This document shows positions 7,679 to 14,476 of a stretch of DNA of 27,308 nucleotides, in pieces. Made by a program: the position numbers and the translations under genes. Under the pieces are notes generated by a model that had not been told where the DNA came from, did no database searches, and worked only from the letters and a program-made list of their open reading frames with translations. The stretch lies in contig CAZDFU010000014.1 in assembly GCA_964504985.1 (NCBI GenBank), forward strand, positions 1 through 27,308, written 5' to 3'. The DNA is from CAZDFU01 sp964504985. Lineage in GTDB: Bacteria; Patescibacteriota; Microgenomatia; Daviesbacterales; UBA10151. The first letter of the stretch is position 1. Every line of letters begins with the position of its first letter.

Positions 7679-8542
7679 TTAGTTTTTAATACCTACCAAT
7701 GTTCCTGGGTTGGAAGGATTAAATGTATTTCTTATATTTACCATTATCCTCTTTTCTGCAACTGGTTCTAAAGCATGAGGGTGAAATACCTGTGCTCCTG
7801 CATAACCCATTGTGGCCATTTCTCTAATCAGAAGATATGGTATGGTTCTGGCATTGGGAACTATTTTAGGATCAGCTGTTAAAACACCATCTGTATCTGT
7901 CCAATTTTCATAAAGATGTGCTCCTAAGGCAGCTGCCAAATGAGCCCCTGTAATATCTGAACCACCTCTTGGAAAAGTTCTTATTCTGCCACTTCTATCT
8001 TGTCCATAAAAACCTGGCACCACAAATCTCTCTGACCCTTTTAATTTTTCATTAATTAATTGATATGATAAATCTTGATCAAAACTGCCATCATTTTGAA
8101 ACCTCATAATTTCTGCAGCATCAACAAAATTAGCTCCTAATTTCTTTGCTAAGATTTTACCTGAAAGCCACTCACCTCTTGAGGCAGCATATTCAACAGA
8201 AAAAGCTTCTGTCTCTCTTTTTTCTAACAATCCATTTTCCAGCATTTCCCAATCTTTTTCTATATCAATCCCAAGCCCATCTGCAATCCCAAAAAACCGG
8301 TTTCTTATTAAACCAAGAGTATTGTTAAAAGAAAAACCTCTAAATGACAATTTTCCACAGACAATTAAAAGATCAGTAATCTTTATAGATTGCAAACCTC
8401 CTTTTTCTTTTCCAGGAGCTGAAGGAACGGCGACTCTTCTTCTTGGATCGTTATTAACAATATCCAAAACACCCTGAAAACATTCAGCATTAGCTAAAGA
8501 ACTTCCACCAAATTTTGCCACAATATCTTTTTCAATACTCAT
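7679..8542 (-). CDS. Short aspartate kinase lacking ACT domains
   Basis: A second aspartate kinase, 287 residues from ATG 8542-8540. That start is chosen because GAGG lies 6 bases upstream (8549-8552); a longer TTG-started frame to 8602 would begin inside the leader RNA hairpins. The kinase domain is complete: IVAKFGGSSL, VAVPSAPGKE, SRGEWLSGKI, FPRGGSDITGAH (about 190-201), WTDTDGVLTADP, and the domain end NPGTLVG. The sequence stops there, so the regulatory ACT domains normal for aspartokinases are absent; only 49 bases separate it from lysC and no ACT code is seen there. The VPSAPGK style resembles the clostridial/chlamydial branch. It is probably insensitive to feedback inhibition and is preceded by a predicted Thr/Lys attenuator. 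It could form mixed oligomers with the full-length LysC. Confidence 0.88.
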   Translation of the reverse strand: MSIEKDIVAKFGGSSLANAECFQGVLDIVNNDPRRRVAVPSAPGKEKGGLQSIKITDLLIVCGKLSFRGFSFNNTLGLIRNRFFGIADGLGIDIEKDWEMLENGLLEKRETEAFSVEYAASRGEWLSGKILAKKLGANFVDAAEIMRFQNDGSFDQDLSYQLINEKLKGSERFVVPGFYGQDRSGRIRTFPRGGSDITGAHLAAALGAHLYENWTDTDGVLTADPKIVPNARTIPYLLIREMATMGYAGAQVFHPHALEPVAEKRIMVNIRNTFNPSNPGTLVGIKN

Positions 8543-8552
8543 ATTTTTCCTC

Positions 8553-8576
8553 AAAAAAAACCTCCCTATTGGGAGG
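8553..8576 (-). terminator. Intrinsic terminator in the leader of the short aspartokinase
   Basis: On the minus strand CCTCCC (8571-8576), loop AATA and GGGAGG (8561-8566) form a perfect 6-bp GC-rich stem directly followed by eight T (8553-8560). It lies just before the ribosome binding site of the short aspartokinase gene, so it can only be useful as a regulated terminator. Its 5' arm is also the 3' half of an alternative, longer hairpin with 8612-8623. Confidence 0.85.
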
Positions 8577-8635
8577 CTTCCTGATTGTCCTTTCAATGAC
8601 AATTTTGTACTAGGAAATCTCCCTCCTTTGGAAGG
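8571..8635 (-). promoter_or_regulatory. Attenuator: alternative hairpins 1:2 and 2:3
   Basis: Four segments are visible on the minus strand. Segment 1, CCTTCC (8630-8635), pairs with GGAGGG (8621-8626) across an AAA loop. Segment 2, GGGAGATTTCCT (8612-8623), pairs with segment 3, AGGAAGCCTCCC (8571-8582): 11 pairs including one G-U, one A/C mismatch. An inner stem GACAAT/ATTGTC (8598-8603 with 8584-8589) caps it. Segment 3 also forms the terminator with segment 4 (8561-8566). Thus 2:3 excludes the terminator and 1:2 allows it, the classical attenuator layout. The leader ORF covers segment 1 and its stop codon lies in segment 2. Confidence 0.8.
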
Positions 8636-8684
8636 CTTTTTCTGTAGTAGTTTTCTTTGTTAAGTTTATAAAGTTATAACTCAT
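8610..8684 (-). CDS. Thr/Lys-rich leader peptide of the aspartokinase attenuator
   Basis: A 24-codon ORF runs from ATG 8684-8682 to TAG 8612-8610. Codons 9-16 read TKKTTTEK: four threonines and three lysines in eight codons, the two end products that control aspartokinase. They lie immediately before segment 1 of the alternative hairpins, so a ribosome stalled there would cover segment 1 and favour the antiterminator, while a ribosome reaching the stop codon would block segment 2 and favour the terminator. This mirrors the known logic of thrL-type attenuation. No ribosome binding site is seen before the ATG; a possible promoter at 8692-8721 would give an almost leaderless transcript. The ORF starts 13 bases after the preceding gene ends. 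Confidence 0.7.
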   Translation of the reverse strand: MSYNFINLTKKTTTEKAFQRREIS

Positions 8685-8691
8685 AGCTAAT

Positions 8692-8721
8692 ATGATATCA
8701 GATTTTTGATAATTTATCCAA
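8692..8721 (-). promoter_or_regulatory. Possible promoter for the attenuator and short aspartokinase
   Basis: On the minus strand TTGGAT (8716-8721), an 18-base spacer and TATCAT (8692-8697, five of six consensus bases) precede the leader ORF. The start point would fall within a few bases of the leader ATG at 8684. It lies inside the 3' end of the upstream gene; read-through from the pyrG-tmk unit is an alternative source of the leader RNA. Confidence 0.3.
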
Positions 8722-9192
8722 ATAAAGATCTAAATAATTAATATCATCTTCTATATATTTATATTCAAAATTATCCATATTTTTGGGATAAATTATATAA
8801 GTTTTTTGTAAAATTTCTTTATGTTTTTGAAATTGGCTTGTAATTGCAGGAACCTTATCCTTCATATTATTTGCCTCTATCATTTCTGTGATCTCTCCTG
8901 CCAAAGTTGAATATCTTAAGGCTGCATTTAAAATACAACAATAAGTCTCAGCCTTTACCATAGAATCCAACTCTTCTGCCCTTGTGTCCAGCAAACTGCT
9001 CATATAATCTAACCTGTCACCAGCATTCCCTTTTAAACTTAAAAAAGCTTTTTCCTGTATTCTTTTTAAAGCAAAAAGCAACTTGTTATCCGGGTTAGTT
9101 TTTTGAGAAAAAATTAAACTAAGAGCAAAAACTGCCAATATTAAAATAGCAGCTATTTGAAGTTTGGTTTTATTTATTTTATTAAGACTCAT
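8698..9192 (-). CDS. DUF5667-like membrane-anchored protein
   Basis: A 164-residue protein with a single N-terminal membrane segment (about 10-29, LQIAAILILAVFALSLIF) followed by an outside helical domain. The segment NPDNKLLFALKRIQEKAFLSLKGNAGDRLDYMSSLLDTRAEELDSM resembles the DUF5667 pattern common in candidate phyla: a Pro/Leu-x-x-LKR start, then a helix counted in units with R and E. Two adjacent cysteines (YCCIL) are near the middle. Function is unknown. It starts 4 bases after the tmk stop and is likely co-transcribed with pyrG and tmk, but shares no evident function with them. Confidence 0.7.
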   Translation of the reverse strand: MSLNKINKTKLQIAAILILAVFALSLIFSQKTNPDNKLLFALKRIQEKAFLSLKGNAGDRLDYMSSLLDTRAEELDSMVKAETYCCILNAALRYSTLAGEITEMIEANNMKDKVPAITSQFQKHKEILQKTYIIYPKNMDNFEYKYIEDDINYLDLYLDKLSKI

Positions 9193-9196
9193 CGCT

Positions 9197-9859
9197 TTAA
9201 TTAAAATACAGTTTATTTTTTAATATATCAACTACCAGTTGATGAATTGCTTTTTTATCTTTCATTTCTCCATTTTTCATACAATCCACAACTTCCCAGT
9301 TAGCTTCTGATTTTGAAAGAGTAAGATAAATTTTTCTTGCTTGTTCTAAATGTTTTAAATTATGTTCATGAATATCTGGCTTGCTTTTTACCATGGCATT
9401 ATTTTGTCCTAACTTAGGCTCTATATCTAAAAGAATGGTTAAATCTTCTTTGGGAATACCATTTGTTTGATATTCCAATTTCCCCAGCCATTTAAAAAAA
9501 GACTCTCTTTCATTCTCAGCAATATTTGCTCCAAGATGAGCTTTGCTGGCAGAGGCATACCTGTTGGCAATCACCAGCTTGCCACTATTTAGCCAATCTT
9601 TCATTAAATCTTTAACAATCTTTCTGTCACTGGCATATAGTTTAGCTATATAATATGGATCCACCTCACCCAAGTTACCTAATTTACCACCCAGGTAATC
9701 TTCTATTTTGTCTGCGTATTTATTTTTCCCATATTGAGGGAAGCTAATAATTTCAAAATCAATATTCCTTTTTTTAAAACTTTGAGAGAGAAGATTAATT
9801 TGAGTAGTCTTACCAGAACCATCAATACCATCAATAACAATCAGCTTGCCTTTATTCAT
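9197..9859 (-). CDS. tmk: Thymidylate kinase
   Basis: The product phosphorylates dTMP to dTDP with ATP. The 220-residue P-loop kinase begins LIVIDGIDGSGKTTQINLL (Walker A GIDGSGKT) and contains the family arginine/aromatic motif in VIANRYASASKAHLGANI, which corresponds to the DRY/SS-A-Y block of thymidylate kinases, and LDIEPKLG in place of the usual LDVxPExG. It is slightly longer than E. coli Tmk. It begins 4 bases after pyrG ends, so the two nucleotide genes form one unit. Confidence 0.88.
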   Translation of the reverse strand: MNKGKLIVIDGIDGSGKTTQINLLSQSFKKRNIDFEIISFPQYGKNKYADKIEDYLGGKLGNLGEVDPYYIAKLYASDRKIVKDLMKDWLNSGKLVIANRYASASKAHLGANIAENERESFFKWLGKLEYQTNGIPKEDLTILLDIEPKLGQNNAMVKSKPDIHEHNLKHLEQARKIYLTLSKSEANWEVVDCMKNGEMKDKKAIHQLVVDILKNKLYFN

Positions 9860-9863
9860 TAAC

Positions 9864-11507
9864 TTAATTTTTGCTAGCAGCTTCGATAAAAGCCAAGAAT
9901 AACGGATGAGGAGAAAGCGGTCTTGATTTATATTCAGGATGCCCTTGAGTAGCCATATAAAACGGATGTGTCTCCTTTGGCAGTTCTATAATCTCCACCA
10001 AGTTCTCAACCACTGACCTTGCTGAAAATACCATTCCTTTGCTTTCAAATTCTTTGGTGTATTCATTATTAAATTCATACCTGTGCCTGTGTCTCTCAGA
10101 GGTTAAGCCCTGGTTATTCTTAAGTCCGCTATATTTGTTATAAATTTCATAAGCCCTGGTTCCTTTTTTGATCATTGCATCCCAGGAACCTAGTCTCATA
10201 GTCCCCCCGTAAGCCCTTTTAGCCATAAACTTTTTTTGCTTAGGCATAAGGTGTATTACAGGATGTTTGGTTTTCTTATCATTTTCAGTGGTGTTGGCAT
10301 CTATCCATCCTAGCTCGTCTCTGGCAAATGCTATTACCCCAAGCTGCATTCCATAACACAAGCCTAAATAGGGAATCTTTTTATCCCTGGCGCAGCTTGC
10401 TGCTGCTATCATTCCCTCGGCGCCTCTTTCACCCCAGCCAATCGGCACAATCAACCCGTCAGGTGAACCAATAATACCCACACCCTCCTTTTCCACTTTC
10501 TCAGCATCCACCCATTTAGTTTTTACTGAAACTCCAAAATTAATACCAGCATGATCTATGGCATCCAAAAGCGCTGCATAAGCATCCCTTAATTGATAAT
10601 CACCTGTTCCAAAATATTTGCCAACAATGGCAATAGTCACTTCTTTATCTTTTTTGCTGTTTATTTTCTCAACTAATTTTTCCCAGGCTTTAAGGTCTGG
10701 TTTTCTTATCTTTAGCCCTAATTTTTTGAGAATTTTTTCATCTATTCCTTGTTTGTGTAACACCAGGGGAATTTCATAAACGGATTTCAAATCAGGATTT
10801 GAGATAATATCCTCAGGTTTCATGTTACAAAATAGGGCAAACCTTTCTCTTCTTCTTTGGTCCAAATATTTTTCAGAACGGGTAATTACAAAATCAGGCT
10901 GTATCCCTAAGGAGTTTAGGGTTCTGACAGACAATTGGGTTGGTTTGGTCTTAGGCTCTCCCAGATGAGACGGAGTAGGAACATAAGAAACATGAATATG
11001 CAAAACATCACCCGGATTTTGCAAGGTCATAATCCTTGAGGCTTCATAGTAGAAAACATTTTGATACTCACCAGCAGTTCCTCCAAGCTCCACAATGACA
11101 ATATCTGCCTTCATTTTCTTTCCAACATTATTAATCCTGCCAGTAATTTCATTTGTTAAATGAGGAATAGCTTCTACATCTTCTCCCTGGTATTCAAACC
11201 TTCTTTCCCTGTCAATCACTGATTGGTAAATTCTACCCATTGTGACAAAGTTATCCTTACCCATGTCCTCTCCCAAAAACTTCTCATAAGTACCAATATC
11301 CATATCCGCTTCTGTTCCATCCTCACACAAAAACGGATCACCGTGTTCAATGGGATTTATTGTTCCTGCATCCAGATTAAGGTAATTTTCAAATTTTATA
11401 GGGGCAACTTTGTAGCCTGCTGATTTTAGCAGAAAAGCAATCGAGGCAGCTGTTGTGCCTTTGCCAATACCAGAAATCACACCACCACTAACAAATATAT
11501 ATTTCAT
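9864..11507 (-). CDS. pyrG: CTP synthase (glutamine-hydrolysing)
   Basis: The product aminates UTP to CTP using glutamine and ATP. The 547-residue length is normal. The N-terminal synthase domain opens FVSGGVISGIGKGTTAAS (P-loop) and has YLNLDAGTINPIEHGDPF and DMDIGTYEKFLG, slightly diverged from the usual LDPYLNVDPGTMSPxQHGE. The C-terminal class I glutaminase domain has the nucleophile Cys384 in LGLCYGMQ and the His523/Glu525 pair in QGHPEYKSRP. The leader is 48 bases from a predicted start at GGG, discussed separately. It heads the pyrG-tmk-DUF5667 unit. Confidence 0.95.
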   Translation of the reverse strand: MKYIFVSGGVISGIGKGTTAASIAFLLKSAGYKVAPIKFENYLNLDAGTINPIEHGDPFLCEDGTEADMDIGTYEKFLGEDMGKDNFVTMGRIYQSVIDRERRFEYQGEDVEAIPHLTNEITGRINNVGKKMKADIVIVELGGTAGEYQNVFYYEASRIMTLQNPGDVLHIHVSYVPTPSHLGEPKTKPTQLSVRTLNSLGIQPDFVITRSEKYLDQRRRERFALFCNMKPEDIISNPDLKSVYEIPLVLHKQGIDEKILKKLGLKIRKPDLKAWEKLVEKINSKKDKEVTIAIVGKYFGTGDYQLRDAYAALLDAIDHAGINFGVSVKTKWVDAEKVEKEGVGIIGSPDGLIVPIGWGERGAEGMIAAASCARDKKIPYLGLCYGMQLGVIAFARDELGWIDANTTENDKKTKHPVIHLMPKQKKFMAKRAYGGTMRLGSWDAMIKKGTRAYEIYNKYSGLKNNQGLTSERHRHRYEFNNEYTKEFESKGMVFSARSVVENLVEIIELPKETHPFYMATQGHPEYKSRPLSPHPLFLAFIEAASKN

Positions 11508-11549
11508 TTTACAAAGGGGACCTGCTCTTTTTGAACCCAGAAGAATTTT

Positions 11550-11597
11550 GGGCCCTTATCATATTACTAAATTAGGTTGATACTTGCAAGTATCAAC
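11550..11597 (-). promoter_or_regulatory. pyrG promoter with GGGC start and 22-bp palindrome
   Basis: On the minus strand TTGCAA (11584-11589), a 17-base spacer and TAATAT (11561-11566) are followed after 5 bases by GGGCCC (11550-11555), giving a predicted start at GGGC. A perfect 22-bp palindrome (half-site GTTGATACTTG, 11576-11597) is centred on the -35 and overlaps the topA stop codon at 11593-11595, suggesting an operator. A GGGC start is the arrangement used for CTP-sensed reiterative initiation at pyrG in Firmicutes, but no intrinsic terminator is seen in the leader here. Confidence 0.45.
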
Positions 11598-13626
11598 TCT
11601 GAACAGCATTATCTGTCTTAGGTTTTGTCCAACTGGCAAACTTACAAACAGGCCAGTTTTTGCAGCCATAAAATGTTTTACCTCTTTTTGTTTTTCTAAC
11701 TACAACCTCTCCTGCATCCTGAGGACATTTAGCATTAACCTTCTCCTCTAATCCTTCTGTATGCTTACAATCCGGAAAGCCTGAACAGGCTAAAAATTTC
11801 CCAAACTTTCCTATCCTGATAATCAAATCTTTACCACATTCCGGACATTTCTTCCCAGCCAGCTCTAATTTCATTTTTACCTTTTCAGCAGTTTTTTCCA
11901 CTTCCTCCAGTTTTTTCTCAAAAGGAAGATAAAACTCCCTTATGGTAGGCCTCCACTGCCTTTCTCCTCTTGAGATTTCATCCAGCTCATCTTCCATTTG
12001 GGCAGTAAATGAATAATCCAAAATATCTGAAAAGTTAACAGTCAAAAAATCACAGACTGTCATTCCAAGTTGAGTTGGAATAAATTTTCTTTCAATTCTT
12101 TCTACATAAAACCTCTCCTGGATAGTTGAGAGAATAGGAGCATAGGTGGAAGGCCTGCCAATACCTAATTCTTCTAATTTTTTTATCAAAGAGGCTTCTG
12201 TATAACGGGGCGGAGGCTCTGTAAAATGTTGGTTAGGAAGAAGTTGGATTAAATTTAAAAGCTGGCTTTCAGATAACTTTGGCAGTCTTTGGTTTTTCCC
12301 GTCCTCTTCCAACTCTGCATCTTTACCGTATAATTTTAGCCAACCTTCAAAACGGATCACGCTTCCTGTTGCCCTCAACAGGTATTTGCCTGCTGTCACA
12401 TCAACTGTTGTATGATCCATTACTGCCTCACTCATTTGACAGGCAACAAACCTTTTCCAGATTAACTCATAAAGTCTTTGGTGGTCCCTGTTTAATCCTT
12501 CTCCCGCATGTGAACTTAAATCCTTTACTGACACATTGGTTGGACGGATTGCTTCATGAGCCTCCTGTGCATTTTTGGATTTAGACTTAAAGAATCTTGA
12601 AATTTTAGGCAGATAATTTTTGCCAATATTTTTTTCAATATAAGCTCTTACAGATCCAATTGCCTGAGAAGATAAATTTACAGAATCTGTTCTCATATAA
12701 GTTATCAGACCCTTCTCATACAATGTCTGGGCCAACATCATAGTCTTTTTTGCTGACATACCTAGTTTATTAGCTGCACCCTGCTGCAAAGTTGAGGTGG
12801 TAAAAGGAGGATAAGGGTAACGGCGGACTTCTTTTTGAGTAACTTTGGAAACGGAAAAAGAGGCTTCTTTTAAAGCTAAAACGTGCCTATTTGACTCAGC
12901 TTCATTTTTTATCTCCAGTTTCTTCCCATCTTGTTCAATTAAACTGGCAAAAAACACATCTTTATCTTTGGCAGAAGAGGCAGTCAACTCAGCCTCAATT
13001 GACCAATATTCAATTGGCTTAAAGACTTGAATTTCCCTTTCTCTTTCTACAATCAAACGGAGCACTACTGACTGAACCCTGCCGGCAGAAAGGCCTTTTT
13101 TAACTTTTTGCCAAAGCAAAGGGGATAATTTGTATCCAACAAGCCTATCTAACACCCTTCTTGCTTGTTGGGCATCAACCAGCTTAAGATCAAGCTGGCG
13201 CGGATGCTGAAATGCTTCTTTTATTGCCTCCTCGGTAATTTCATGAAACACCACCCTTTTAATTAGCTGTGAGTCCGGAGTTGTAAGTTTGGAGTTTTTT
13301 TTCTTTTTTTTATCCCCCAGCTCTAAACTACCCGCCAATAACTCTTTAATATGCCAGGCAATAGCCTCTCCCTCCCGGTCAAGATCAGTTGCCAAATAAA
13401 GAACCTGAGCTTCTGAAGCCATTTTCTTCAGTTCATTTACTCTTTTTCTTTTATCCCTGGGGATAATATATTGAGGTTCAAAATCATGTTTTATATCAAC
13501 CCCAAACTCACCTTTGGGCAAGTCCCTGATATGACCCATTGAAGCCTCAATTCTAAATTTAGTGCCTAAAAATTTTTGTAAGGTCCTAGCCTTAGTAGGA
13601 CTTTCCACCAATACCAAACTATTCAT
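11593..13626 (-). CDS. topA: DNA topoisomerase I
   Basis: A type IA topoisomerase that relaxes negative supercoils. The 677-residue protein has the TOPRIM domain at the start (LVLVESPTKARTLQKFLG, then ATDLDREGEAIAWH with Asp81, Asp83 and Glu85), the core with catalytic Tyr310 in LITYMRTDSVNLS, and GIGRPSTYAPI. Two C-terminal zinc-ribbon-like units follow: CPECG..CSGFPDC is complete with four cysteines, while the second, CPQD..GCKNWPVC, has lost one cysteine. The TOPRIM reads TDLDREGE rather than the usual TDPDREGE. A lysine-rich insertion (DKKKKKNSK) is near residue 105. The gene closes the long minus-strand run that starts with mreC, though it may have its own promoter. Confidence 0.95.
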   Translation of the reverse strand: MNSLVLVESPTKARTLQKFLGTKFRIEASMGHIRDLPKGEFGVDIKHDFEPQYIIPRDKRKRVNELKKMASEAQVLYLATDLDREGEAIAWHIKELLAGSLELGDKKKKKNSKLTTPDSQLIKRVVFHEITEEAIKEAFQHPRQLDLKLVDAQQARRVLDRLVGYKLSPLLWQKVKKGLSAGRVQSVVLRLIVEREREIQVFKPIEYWSIEAELTASSAKDKDVFFASLIEQDGKKLEIKNEAESNRHVLALKEASFSVSKVTQKEVRRYPYPPFTTSTLQQGAANKLGMSAKKTMMLAQTLYEKGLITYMRTDSVNLSSQAIGSVRAYIEKNIGKNYLPKISRFFKSKSKNAQEAHEAIRPTNVSVKDLSSHAGEGLNRDHQRLYELIWKRFVACQMSEAVMDHTTVDVTAGKYLLRATGSVIRFEGWLKLYGKDAELEEDGKNQRLPKLSESQLLNLIQLLPNQHFTEPPPRYTEASLIKKLEELGIGRPSTYAPILSTIQERFYVERIERKFIPTQLGMTVCDFLTVNFSDILDYSFTAQMEDELDEISRGERQWRPTIREFYLPFEKKLEEVEKTAEKVKMKLELAGKKCPECGKDLIIRIGKFGKFLACSGFPDCKHTEGLEEKVNAKCPQDAGEVVVRKTKRGKTFYGCKNWPVCKFASWTKPKTDNAVQS

Positions 13627-13637
13627 AGCATTACTTT

Positions 13638-13666
13638 ACGCTATGAAAGTTTATCAGTCTTGTCAA
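13638..13666 (-). promoter_or_regulatory. Possible topA promoter
   Basis: On the minus strand a perfect -35 TTGACA (13661-13666) is followed after 17 bases by TAGCGT (13638-13643), a poor -10. The 65-base gap between the upstream small gene and topA is the largest in this run of genes, which is what suggests a separate start. Confidence 0.25.
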
Positions 13667-13691
13667 CTACGGATATGTTAATCAGGTTCAG

Positions 13692-13970
13692 TTAAGGGTC
13701 CAAATTATTAATCAGGGTTTTTAAAGCTGAGAAATCAGAATCCAAAACCTCTGGATTAATGTTTTCAAGTTCTGAGTTTAGGTCTGAATCTGCTTCAAAT
13801 TTATACTCTTTAGGTATTTTTTGCCCCCCCTCTGGAGCGCTTTCTGCAATTGGTTTATTAATCTCCACGCCTAATTCTTGTGTAGTTTTTGGAAAAACAA
13901 ATCTCAACCCTACTAGGATGATCATCACGGCAATCACCAGGATAATTAGCAGAATTGCTTTATTTTTCAT
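13692..13970 (-). CDS. Small single-pass membrane protein, unknown function
   Basis: A 92-residue protein with a strongly hydrophobic N-terminal segment (about 4-26, AILLIILVIAVMIILVGLRFVFP) and an acidic, probably extracellular tail with many Glu, Asp and Asn. No family is recognised. Its ATG overlaps the stop of the 169-residue secreted protein as ATGA, which in turn overlaps the Clp-like ATPase gene the same way. The tight coupling suggests that the three proteins act together at the membrane. Confidence 0.7.
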   Translation of the reverse strand: MKNKAILLIILVIAVMIILVGLRFVFPKTTQELGVEINKPIAESAPEGGQKIPKEYKFEADSDLNSELENINPEVLDSDFSALKTLINNLDP

Positions 13971-14476
13971 TTCAGCGCTCTTTTTACCTCATTTTTAGCT
14001 TTGATTATTTTCTGTTGTAAAGCAGTTAAGTTTGACCTTAAATTAGACTGACTGTTTTTTATACCAGCAGATAAGTTGGACTGCACAACTTGGGGAGTGT
14101 AATCCTGGATTTTTTGATAAGCTATAGCTTCCTGAGCATAATTAACCCAGTAAGCTGCATTGTCCAAAGATGTATCACCCTGCCCAAAAGCTACCACAGT
14201 TTCTGTAACCCCTTCCCGTCTTTTAACCTCTTCTAAGATGGCTGTTATTTTGGCAATATCCTCATCAAATCTGCTGCAAACCTCTTGGTTAACCTTATTT
14301 AACAAAGAATCTGCTTGTCTTATCTTTTCTTTTTTTAAAGGGTCCAGGATTTTATTTAATTGATCCTCAAAAGCTGCCCTTTTTTCCTGGTATATATCCT
14401 CAGGGGTAATCCTGGCAAAAGCTATGGAAGGCCAAAATATTATTATAAAACCTGCAAAAAATATTACTTTATTCAT
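13967..14476 (-). CDS. Secreted or membrane-anchored helical protein, unknown function
   Basis: A 169-residue protein with an N-terminal signal-type segment (VIFFAGFIIIFWPSIAFA) and a possible signal peptidase site after AFA, followed by ITPEDIYQEKRAAFED. The mature part is predicted helical, with heptad-like stretches near the start (EDQLNKILDPLKKEKI) and at the end (LRSNLTALQQKIIKAKNEVKRAL), and a conserved-looking middle AAYWVNYAQEAIAYQKIQDYTP. I recall similar proteins in Microgenomates genomes but know no function. It overlaps the Clp-like ATPase gene by 4 bases at its start and the 92-residue gene by 4 bases at its end. Confidence 0.75.
   Translation of the reverse strand: MNKVIFFAGFIIIFWPSIAFARITPEDIYQEKRAAFEDQLNKILDPLKKEKIRQADSLLNKVNQEVCSRFDEDIAKITAILEEVKRREGVTETVVAFGQGDTSLDNAAYWVNYAQEAIAYQKIQDYTPQVVQSNLSAGIKNSQSNLRSNLTALQQKIIKAKNEVKRALK

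Noticed and set aside
8540..8602. TTG-started extension of the short aspartokinase
   Set aside because: The extra codons run through the antiterminator and terminator stems, while the ATG at 8542 has a GAGG site at good spacing and matches the usual start of the family.
8543..8690. Lysine riboswitch or T-box ahead of the short aspartokinase
   Set aside because: The leader has neither the conserved lysine-riboswitch core blocks nor the T-box GGTGG..ACCGCG sequence, and it is too short; the leader ORF with alternative hairpins explains it better.
11576..11597. topA terminator
   Set aside because: The palindrome has no T tract and practically no loop; its centring on the pyrG -35 fits an operator better.
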